Assembly: GCA_964474655.1 (NCBI GenBank)
Contig: CAYYTU010000070.1
Span: 1 to 14,018, forward strand
Length of the DNA stretch: 14,018 nucleotides
Reading direction: 5' to 3'
Source of the DNA: CAYYTU01 sp964474655
GTDB lineage: Bacteria; Chloroflexota; Anaerolineae; B4-G1
The position numbers were made by a program, and so were the translations under genes. The stretch's first letter is position 1, and every line of letters begins with the position of its first letter. The notes beneath the pieces are model-generated. The model was given only the letters and a program-made list of their open reading frames with translations, was not told the origin of the DNA and searched no databases. Positions 1 to 6,019 of the stretch are shown in pieces.

Positions 1-173
1 GGAGTACTCGCATACCTACTTGCATTCAAGCCGACCGAAAACCGCAAAAGTATAGTTATCGGTAAAAGTCAGACCTTGAGGATTATCGCGAATTCGCCTA
101 GCCCCCCATATGTGCTTCCACGCGAAATCCCAAAGAGCCCGTAGACAATTCGCTTCGAAAACCCAGGACAAGG

Positions 174-206
174 AAAAGCCCCAAGATCTGCAAAATCTCT
201 TGGGGC
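174..206 (-). terminator. Rho-independent terminator of the cytochrome/rhodanese operon
   Basis: Read on the minus strand, a perfect 9-bp stem GCCCCAAGA/TCTTGGGGC (206-198 with 186-178) closes an 11-nt loop and is followed at once by TTTTCCTT. It sits 25 nt after the TAA stop of the last cytochrome gene. A GC-rich stem plus T-run is the standard intrinsic terminator form. The remaining sequence to the left edge (1-173) shows no gene or other structure that I can support. Confidence 0.85.
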
Positions 207-230
207 CAAGTGATGATACGAACCAATTCG

Positions 231-1688
231 TTACTGAATCGCTTCTGGTATCTCGTCGACGATAACGTGCTGATTAGCCTCTAGTTCGTCGGGCTCGACA
301 TCATCCTCCGTCAAGAAGACATCGCTGTTGCCATGACAGGCGTTACAATCAGCATTCTGCGGCGTCTGACGCTGGATGGTGTGAGGCGTGGCGTAGGTCC
401 AGGTCTCGCGATCGTCGAAATTGGGCAACAGATCCTCGCCATAGTATGCAAAACTATCCCTAGCGATGGGCACGTGACGCAACGTAACGTACTCCCACGG
501 CCGCTCTTCACTCTGAATCGGGTTGCGCCCGATCTTGAACATCATCTCCGATGGATCGGTCCGATAGAAATGTATGCCCTCCTCCGATTCTTGCACGTGG
601 CAGTTATAACAGTGCTTGTACGCTACCGAATGACACGTCTGACAGCTCATCGCCGCCAAGTGTGCCTCGTCGTGCTGCTCGATCTCATCCTCAGGGCCAA
701 CTTCAGGATGGCAGCTTTCACAAGAGGGGCTCTGCGGCCCATCGTAGCGGTGATCGTAGTCGCCTTCTATCCCGTGCATCTCGTCGCCAGTGTGGCATTC
801 AAAACACGCCATTCCACCGGGATTCCAGTGCACATCGGCCGGATAGCGCCCGCCATCTTCCATCTCGTTCTCGCCCTTGTACTCGTCGTTGACGCGGCTG
901 CCATGACAACCAGTGCAGGTACTGTTCATCGGCGGCGTCCCTTTTGCCATGTGACCGTCCAGGAAGCCCCCATCGTTGTTGGTAGGGCGACTGACGTGAC
1001 ACTGACCACAGGTGGCGTGACACTCGGCGCAATGATGATCGTAAGCCTCCATCAGCTGGCCCCACTTTGCCTCGTCGCTCCGGTCTGATCGTCTTGAAAG
1101 GACGGTCAGATACCCCTCAAGGTCGTAGTGTAAGCTTTCGACGTGCGCTTCGGAGATGTCGGCGTGACATAGGCTGCACGTCTCCATCGGGTCTGGATCG
1201 CGTATCACTCCCTCGTGTGCGATCTCCATATCATCGGAGCCTTCCACCCCGCCATGACAAGCAATGCAGCCGAAGCGGGCGTGATAGGTGGCGAGGAACT
1301 CGTCACCGAGGAATACTTTCTCCCATGCCTCCAACGGAGGCAACTCGCCCCCTCAGCCTTCCCCTTCAGAGAGCGATTCTTCCTCCTCAGGATCCTTGGC
1401 CAGCTGCTTGAGGGTCTCCTCGCTGGTATGGCATTCGATACAGGCACTGTCGTCGGCCTGCGCCTTCATCTCTCGTTCCGGAGCGGGAAGGGGAAAACGC
1501 GCAGCGACGCCCAGCGGGGGTTGTACGGTCTCTTCTGCACCTCTATCTCCCTCACTGCCGGATACAGCCGCTATGGTAGGCGGAGAGGCAGCGGGAGTGA
1601 CATCGGGGCGAGATACGCAGCCGACCAGCAACAAGCCCAAAAGCGCAACCCCCAAGGTCAGCAGCAATCCTTTATTTCTTCTATCCAT
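231..1688 (-). CDS. 11-heme lipoprotein cytochrome c with in-frame TGA (candidate selenoprotein)
   Basis: The reading frame is open from ATG 1688 (strong GGAGGAG ribosome site) to TAA 231, except for one TGA at 1355-1353 (codon 112). Residues 1-24 are a lipoprotein signal with lipobox LLVGC (Cys24). CIECH at 83-87 is heme 1. After the TGA come ten more CXXCH motifs: CIACH, CSLCH, CAECH, CGQCH, CTGCH, CFECH, CESCH, CQTCH, CYNCH and CNACH. The layout around the TGA (CIECH, acidic linker, then HARFGCIACHGG) parallels the uninterrupted 12-heme protein encoded upstream (CLECH, acidic linker, then HSRLGCVTCHGG), so both parts belong to one protein of about 485 residues. The distal part alone (TTG 1343 to 231) has no export signal and could not receive heme outside the cytoplasm. 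A SECIS-like hairpin follows the TGA, so Sec insertion is my preferred reading. Alternatives are a recent nonsense mutation, a base error, or stop read-through by another route. It is the last gene of the operon and probably a surface or outer-face electron carrier. Confidence 0.8.
1326..1355 (-). promoter_or_regulatory. TGA codon with SECIS-like hairpin
   Basis: On the transcript, UGA (1355-1353) is followed 10 nt later by the perfect stem UGCCUCC/GGAGGCA (1342-1336 with 1332-1326), closed by the loop GUU. The loop G is the 18th nucleotide after UGA. Known bacterial SECIS elements lie in the coding region just after UGA, with a short stem and a G at the first or second apical-loop position at roughly this distance. 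The match is seen directly; the function is inferred. No selA, selB, selC or selD gene lies in this window. Confidence 0.55.
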
Positions 1689-1730
1689 AGATTCTCCTCC
1701 GGAACCTGAAGGCGTTATGCATTACATAGC

Positions 1731-1779
1731 CGAGCGGTTCCCACGCATTTGATTCGCATTCGGCGTGGGAACCAGCTCG
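1731..1779 (-). other. Strong intercistronic hairpin
   Basis: An 11-bp perfect inverted repeat, GGTTCCCACGC (1736-1746) with GCGTGGGAACC (1763-1773), extends outward by CGAGC/GCTCG across one bulged A (1774), giving 16 pairs around a 16-nt loop. It lies between the rhodanese stop and the final cytochrome start. No T-run follows on either strand, so it is not a plain terminator. It may stabilise or process the mRNA, or attenuate expression of the last gene. Confidence 0.7.
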
Positions 1780-1792
1780 TGCCAGATTCTCG

Positions 1793-2896
1793 TTACTGCA
1801 ACTCGTTTACCTCGGTCTCGAAAGGATAGCCGGCGGGTGCAACGAAAGGATCGGTGGCCATCACCTCGGCGTCGTCGGTCCACGCCATCATACCGAACTT
1901 GAGGTTGGTGACATCGTAACCCAACAACCCCAACACGGTGGCCGCCACCTGACCACTGTGGCCGGTGTAGCAGTAGCTCACGATCTGCTCATCGGTGGGC
2001 AGCTGCTCCAGGTTCTCCAGCTGGGCGACCTCACGCCAGGGGATGTTGTAGGCCCCGGGCACGTGGCCCAGCTCGTAATGCTCTGCCGAGCGGACGCTCA
2101 GGATGAACGGATCGTTCGATTCGTCGCCGTCGTTCAGGTTCTCGTAGAGCGCTTCGGCGCTCATCACCGGGCTCCAATCACCCAGCATCTCCTGGGCGCG
2201 GGCCTGGGCGATGGCGACCGGGTCGCTCTCGCCGGTTTCGAGCATCGGCGTCTCGTAGGTCTCGGTCAGCTCGTTGACTTCGACTTCGACGGGATAGCCA
2301 GCCGGGCTCTCGAATGGCTCGGTGGCCATCACCTCCGCATCGTCGGTCCAGCCCATCATACCGAACTTGAGGTTGGTGACGTCGTAGCCCAGCACGTTCA
2401 GGAGCGTGGCGGCCACCTGTCCGGTGTGTCCAGTATAGCAATAGACCACAATCTCCTCGTCGGTGGGCAGGTAGCTGAGGTTGTCGGGGTCGGCGAGCTC
2501 ACGCCAGGGGATGTTGTAGGCTCCTGGCACGTGACCCAGCTCGTAATCCTCTGCCGAACGGACGCTCAGAATGAACGGATCGTTCGATTCATCGCCATCG
2601 TTCAGGTTCTCGTAGAGCGCCTCGGCGCTCATCAACGGGCCCCAATCGGCCAGTCGTGCATCAATATGCTCGGCTAAAACGGCGAACTCTTCGGCTGCCG
2701 GCTCTTCGGTCGGCTCTTCAGTTGGCTCGGGCGTGGGACTCGGTTCAGGGGTCGCGGTTGGCTCCTCGGTCGGCTTGGGGGTCGGAGATGGGATCGCCGT
2801 CGGCTCCGGCGTAGGTGTTGCGCCTCCACCACACCCGGCCAGGATCAAACTGGCGATCAAGCTGACCAAAAGCATCTTCAGACTCACATTCCTCAC
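1793..2896 (-). CDS. Tandem rhodanese-domain lipoprotein
   Basis: This is a 367-residue exported lipoprotein. The signal peptide ends in lipobox LILAGC (Cys22), followed by a Pro/Thr/Glu-rich stalk at about 26-66. Two rhodanese (sulfurtransferase) domains follow, at about 75-200 and 231-357. Each has the LSVRSAE..Y..GHVPGAYNIPW core and the active-site loop CYTGHTG (Cys153) or CYTGHSG (Cys309), so both persulfide-forming cysteines are present. Members of this family move sulfane sulfur (some have been proposed to handle selenium) between donors and acceptors. Start is GTG 2896, with AAAGGAGG placed 6 nt upstream. It sits between two multiheme cytochrome genes in the same direction, which suggests a role in delivering or accepting S or Se at the cell surface. 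Rhodanese-like proteins also occur in Geobacter ext cytochrome clusters. The substrate cannot be read from the sequence. Confidence 0.9.
   Translation of the reverse strand: MRNVSLKMLLVSLIASLILAGCGGGATPTPEPTAIPSPTPKPTEEPTATPEPSPTPEPTEEPTEEPAAEEFAVLAEHIDARLADWGPLMSAEALYENLNDGDESNDPFILSVRSAEDYELGHVPGAYNIPWRELADPDNLSYLPTDEEIVVYCYTGHTGQVAATLLNVLGYDVTNLKFGMMGWTDDAEVMATEPFESPAGYPVEVEVNELTETYETPMLETGESDPVAIAQARAQEMLGDWSPVMSAEALYENLNDGDESNDPFILSVRSAEHYELGHVPGAYNIPWREVAQLENLEQLPTDEQIVSYCYTGHSGQVAATVLGLLGYDVTNLKFGMMAWTDDAEVMATDPFVAPAGYPFETEVNELQ
1799..2632 (-). repeat. 468-bp tandem duplication of the rhodanese domain
   Basis: Unit 1 (2632-2267, residues 89-210) and unit 2 (2164-1799, residues 245-366) are offset by exactly 468 bp (156 codons). 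Their translations are nearly identical over long runs, for example the shared MSAEALYENLNDGDESND start and VTNLKFGMM. The differences lie mainly at residues 134-151 versus 290-307. The close match points to a fairly recent duplication or ongoing gene conversion. Confidence 0.9.
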
Positions 2897-3003
2897 TTCT
2901 ATCCTCCTTTACTAACTATGCGTAACGTATGCAACCCACTGACAATGTCATTACAAGAAACCAGTCACCAGTAGCCTATGCGTAGAAACGGACGTGACGC
3001 CGC
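2897..3003 (-). other. Intercistronic gap with short repeats
   Basis: This 107-nt gap precedes the rhodanese gene. It holds a 9-bp direct repeat CTATGCGTA at 2916-2924 and 2976-2984, exactly 60 bp apart, and the palindrome TGACAATGTCA at 2940-2950. The ribosome site AAAGGAGG is at its left end (2903-2910). I found no convincing -35/-10 pair, so an internal promoter is possible but not supported. Confidence 0.4.
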
Positions 3004-4065
3004 CTATCCTGTGGTGTGACAATCCTCGCAATCGCTAGGCAAGGCCTCATACCCTTCAAAGTGACAACCCTGGCACGCCACGTTATCGTGGAAGCGGTAG
3101 CCATCCCAGATCGCTTCGTGATCGAAGCCCCCTTCACCCGTTTCAACTTCCGACCAGCCTCCGCCCTCAACGTGGCACTGCAAACAATCCTCACCACCAA
3201 ACTCATGCGGCTTGGTGTGACAATCACTGCACGTGAAGCCAGAGATATGCCGGAAATCGGGCTTGATGTGACATTCAAAGCATTCCAGCTCGGCGTGTTG
3301 GCCCGTTAGATCCATCGGATGGATCGCCAACTCTACTTTGGACCAGAGCTCAGTCGAAACGTGACAAGTCTCGCAATCTATGGCCTCAGAGACATCGTGA
3401 GGGCCAAAGTGACACCCGGAACACTTCAAACGCTCCGGGGGCACATCTTGCTCCTCGTGACAATCGATGCAGTACCCACCCAAGAACTCGTGAGTGCGGA
3501 TCGGCTCCTCGCCGTGGGCCACCGGGCCGTGGCAGTTGCTACAGCTGCAAACCTTCTCATCCTCATGAATGCCCCACATAATCCGATCGTGTGGGGTCCG
3601 AATGTTATGTTCGGGGATTTCTACCCGCAGGTCATGGTGGCACGGCAAGCAATACGTATCGGCCTCGGTGGGGTGGCTGGGGTTGGGGACGAGATCTTGA
3701 TGCGCTGCATTGACGTTTCGAGTGCCCCCAATTCCACCGTGACAGGTGACACATCCCAATCTGGAATGGAGGGCCATATTGTCGGAATGCTCCTCAGGAT
3801 TGATGAGCAGCCGATCAAGGTCCTCCTCCTGGACACCACCGTCTCGGAGAGATGTTTCATCAATGTGACACTCAAGACAACTTGTCGACATCGGAGCGGC
3901 GTATGGCAAGCGGGGGGGGAAACCGACCTCTTGGGATGTTGGCTCTTGCTGCGGTGCTATCGCCTGTGCAGCCGGCTCCAGAGCCAGCCCAATGACGGTC
4001 AGCACCAACGTCAGCCCCAACATAAGGGGGATTAAGACCCAATCTGGCCAATTGGAAGGGAGCAT
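3004..4065 (-). CDS. 12-heme membrane-anchored cytochrome c
   Basis: The 353-residue protein has a hydrophobic segment at about 10-29 (anchor or signal) and then twelve CXXCH heme sites: CLECH (63-67), CVTCH, CLPCH, CSNCH, CIDCH, CSGCH, CETCH, CFECH, CSDCH, CLQCH, CQGCH and CEDCH. Many extra His residues could serve as distal heme ligands. There is no lipobox, so an N-terminal membrane anchor on the periplasmic or outer face is likely. ATG 4065 has AGGAGG 5 nt upstream and follows the NrfD-type gene by 9 nt, so the two are transcribed and probably assembled together. In related quinol-oxidising complexes a multiheme cytochrome accepts electrons from the iron-sulfur subunit. Its N-terminal third aligns by eye with the TGA-containing cytochrome downstream, suggesting the two are paralogues. 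Confidence 0.93.
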   Translation of the reverse strand: MLPSNWPDWVLIPLMLGLTLVLTVIGLALEPAAQAIAPQQEPTSQEVGFPPRLPYAAPMSTSCLECHIDETSLRDGGVQEEDLDRLLINPEEHSDNMALHSRLGCVTCHGGIGGTRNVNAAHQDLVPNPSHPTEADTYCLPCHHDLRVEIPEHNIRTPHDRIMWGIHEDEKVCSCSNCHGPVAHGEEPIRTHEFLGGYCIDCHEEQDVPPERLKCSGCHFGPHDVSEAIDCETCHVSTELWSKVELAIHPMDLTGQHAELECFECHIKPDFRHISGFTCSDCHTKPHEFGGEDCLQCHVEGGGWSEVETGEGGFDHEAIWDGYRFHDNVACQGCHFEGYEALPSDCEDCHTTG

Positions 4066-4074
4066 ATGAACCTC

Positions 4075-5043
4075 CTAAAGGAAGGCGTGGATACCGCTGA
4101 CGATGATCAGATAACGCAAGAACAAACCGGAGATAACCAAGCTGATGCCGGATATCAGCCCCGTCGAGGGTTGATGGCGTCCTCGGCCTGCGGCATAGAC
4201 GTGCCCTATGAAGGGGACCACAAAGGCCAAAACCATGATAAAAACCCAGAAGACAATGCTATGAGGACCAACCAAAATATCGTGGGCGCTCTGAGCTGCA
4301 GATCCGCCCTCCAGGAAGGCGTGAGCCAACAGCTGCCCCACGAGCACGGCCTCACCAGTTATAAGCCCCAGGTGAATGAAGTGCTCACGGCTTCCGCGCG
4401 GCGCTTGCCCTTGCGTCAAAATCGTAGCCCCCAGGTCAATGGTAAGCGCTTCGCCGGTGGAGAGTGCAGAGATCAAAAAGAGCACCGGCAGCATGGGTAG
4501 CGGAAGAAAAGGCACCAACGGGGTAGACCAAAAAGGAACAGCCGGGCCGACAGAGCTGATAAGAAACCCGGTATAAGTGGCGACGCTCAGAGCCAGAACA
4601 CCGCCGACAGCGGCAAAAATCCGCTTGACCCTCTTCAAGGGTAAGTTCTGCAAAACCTTAAACCGTTCATTAACCCACTCCCAAACTCCCGGATAGACGT
4701 GCATGATCTCCAAAAATCCATACAAGAAGGCGACCGGGATGAACAGACTGAGGATCCAAACCCCCCAGGTCATCACAGATGAGGTATGGGTATACATCAA
4801 AGGGATACGCCATGGTTCGCGCAACCCAGCGCCCAGCTCGAAGATGAGGAGTATGACTCCGATTGCGACAAGGGGGCCGGAGACTGTAGCGCCCACTAAC
4901 GTGACGGGACACACTTCGGGGCATCTTTCTCCCTCATATCGCCTCCCGGTTAGCTCGAAGAGTGCGGCATAGGCCAGGGCGCCAGATCCCAGGCCGCCTA
5001 AGAACAAATAGATCGCGGCCAGCCAACCCCATTCACTATGCAT
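4075..5043 (-). CDS. NrfD/PsrC-family integral membrane quinol subunit
   Basis: The 322-residue protein is highly hydrophobic, with about eight to ten membrane segments. It begins MHSEWGWLAAIYLFLGGLGSG, the typical NrfD/PsrC start (the WGWL..YLFLGGLG..A region lies by the quinone pocket in the family). Length is normal for NrfD proteins. In the family, this subunit exchanges electrons between menaquinone and a partner four-cluster ferredoxin-like protein, which is encoded just upstream. Start ATG 5043 has a GAGGT ribosome site. The gap to the upstream gene is 35 nt, and its stop lies 9 nt before the 12-heme cytochrome start. No molybdopterin catalytic gene accompanies it, unlike polysulfide or thiosulfate reductases. 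Confidence 0.93.
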   Translation of the reverse strand: MHSEWGWLAAIYLFLGGLGSGALAYAALFELTGRRYEGERCPEVCPVTLVGATVSGPLVAIGVILLIFELGAGLREPWRIPLMYTHTSSVMTWGVWILSLFIPVAFLYGFLEIMHVYPGVWEWVNERFKVLQNLPLKRVKRIFAAVGGVLALSVATYTGFLISSVGPAVPFWSTPLVPFLPLPMLPVLFLISALSTGEALTIDLGATILTQGQAPRGSREHFIHLGLITGEAVLVGQLLAHAFLEGGSAAQSAHDILVGPHSIVFWVFIMVLAFVVPFIGHVYAAGRGRHQPSTGLISGISLVISGLFLRYLIIVSGIHAFL

Positions 5044-5078
5044 CGTTTACCTCGCTTTCACTATCTACCACAGGACTT

Positions 5079-5786
5079 TTACTCCGCTTCGGCTGGATCT
5101 TCAATAATGTAGGCCAGCACCGCCGGGTTGGTGCCAAACTCGGGGCGCAAGGGACGCGCCCGCCCGGATTCAATCAGCTGGCTGACCCGGCTATCGGGAT
5201 CATCGAGGCGGCCGAAGATGCGTGCGCCAGGGACGCAGGATTGTACGCAAGCCGGCTCGCTGCCCGCCAACACCCAATCGAGGCAGAGCCAACATTTGTC
5301 GGCCACGCCACGCTCCGCATCGTAGATGCGAGCATCATAAGGACAAGCATACATGCAATATTTGCAGCCCACACAGAGCTTCTCGTCGGTGAGAACGACC
5401 CCATCGTCACGGACGTAAGTGGCATTGGTGGGACAGACGGTAGCGCATGGCGGGTCGGCGCAGTGCTGGCATTGCACCATCAGATACCAGGTCAAATGCT
5501 CGTCGCCCTTTACCCGCCCGTGGATGTAGCTCTGATCTCCTGGCAAGTCATTGCGGATGTTACAGGCCTCGACGCAAGCCTGGCAGCCGGTGCATTTGGT
5601 GGTGTCGATAATCAAGGCATACTCGGCCCGCGGGGTTTGCGCCAAGACGCTTTGCTCTTTCGCATCCAGCTCTTTCGCTCTTAGGAACTTGGCGCCAGCG
5701 GTGATCGTTGCGCCGCCAGCCAGCGCCAGACCGAGAAATCGGCGTCGCGAGATTTGAGGCTGCTTTTCTTTCGTCTTCTCTTCCAC
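5079..5786 (-). CDS. Tat-exported four-[4Fe-4S] electron-transfer protein (NrfC/PsrB/DmsB type)
   Basis: The 235-residue protein has a twin-arginine signal (SRRRFL at 13-18, then a hydrophobic Ala/Gly stretch to about 32). It has 16 cluster cysteines in four groups: C65/68/71/75, C106/109/114/118, C138/141/144/148 and C165/168/180/184. This is the complete four-cubane pattern of the NrfC/PsrB/DmsB family. It should pass electrons between the NrfD-type subunit and a heme partner on the outer face of the membrane. GTG 5786 is chosen because AGGAGG lies 5 nt upstream; a nearby ATG (5791) is out of frame. It is the first gene of the operon, downstream of a strong promoter. Confidence 0.93.
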   Translation of the reverse strand: MEEKTKEKQPQISRRRFLGLALAGGATITAGAKFLRAKELDAKEQSVLAQTPRAEYALIIDTTKCTGCQACVEACNIRNDLPGDQSYIHGRVKGDEHLTWYLMVQCQHCADPPCATVCPTNATYVRDDGVVLTDEKLCVGCKYCMYACPYDARIYDAERGVADKCWLCLDWVLAGSEPACVQSCVPGARIFGRLDDPDSRVSQLIESGRARPLRPEFGTNPAVLAYIIEDPAEAE

Positions 5787-5850
5787 ACCATCCTCCTAAA
5801 TCCATCCAAAGAGATGAGATGACCGCGGTCACTGCTTTCCAGTAGTGAGG

Positions 5851-5885
5851 ATATTCAGCGTTGTTGTATGTTCAATCCTGAATAT
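5851..5885. promoter_or_regulatory. Inverted repeat, possible operator
   Basis: ATATTCAG (5851-5858) and CTGAATAT (5878-5885) form a perfect 8-bp inverted repeat with a 19-nt spacer. The core TATTCAG recurs a third time at 5940-5946, next to the -35 box of the minus-strand promoter and between the two divergent promoters. Sites on both sides of the promoter would suit a repressor, most simply the PadR-type protein encoded alongside. The repeat also lies inside the predicted 5' leader of the operon and could fold in RNA. Confidence 0.45.
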
Positions 5886-5909
5886 TATGAAACCTCTAAA
5901 TCGGGGGCG

Positions 5910-5938
5910 ATTATACTATGGAATATCTAAGGCGTCAA
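5910..5938 (-). promoter_or_regulatory. Sigma-70 promoter of the electron-transfer operon
   Basis: On the minus strand, TTGACG (5938-5933), a 17-nt spacer and a perfect TATAAT (5915-5910) give 11 of 12 consensus bases. The predicted start near 5903 leaves a leader of about 117 nt before GTG 5786. Confidence 0.8.
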
Positions 5939-5971
5939 GTATTCAGTATTTCTGTTCGCCCTGGGATTATG

Positions 5972-5980
5972 TGTTATAAT
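5972..5980 (+). promoter_or_regulatory. Extended -10 promoter of the PadR-DUF4388 gene
   Basis: TGTTATAAT is a perfect extended -10 (TGn plus TATAAT at 5975-5980), 40 nt before ATG 6020. The region 17 nt upstream has only a poor -35, which is common for extended -10 promoters. Confidence 0.65.
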
Positions 5981-6019
5981 GGCTGTGGCAAAGAGAGATG
6001 GAGGTTGGAATAGGAAGAT

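Noticed and set aside
174..206. Bidirectional terminator
   Set aside because: Only the minus strand has a T-run after the stem; on the plus strand the stem is followed by CAAGTGATG.
333..1088. Plus-strand frame of 251 codons opposite the TGA-containing cytochrome
   Set aside because: It is an antisense shadow of a cytochrome with ten clear CXXCH motifs in the other direction.
231..1343. Separate gene starting at TTG 1343
   Set aside because: It lacks any export signal although it carries ten heme sites, is in the same frame as the upstream lipoprotein fragment, and the joined protein aligns with the neighbouring 12-heme cytochrome. Re-initiation at TTG (GAGGGGG precedes it) is possible but would give an unexported protein.
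3319..4035. Long plus-strand frame of 238 codons opposite the 12-heme cytochrome
   Set aside because: It is the antisense of a gene with clear heme motifs, has no recognisable domain, and other antisense frames here show the same pattern.
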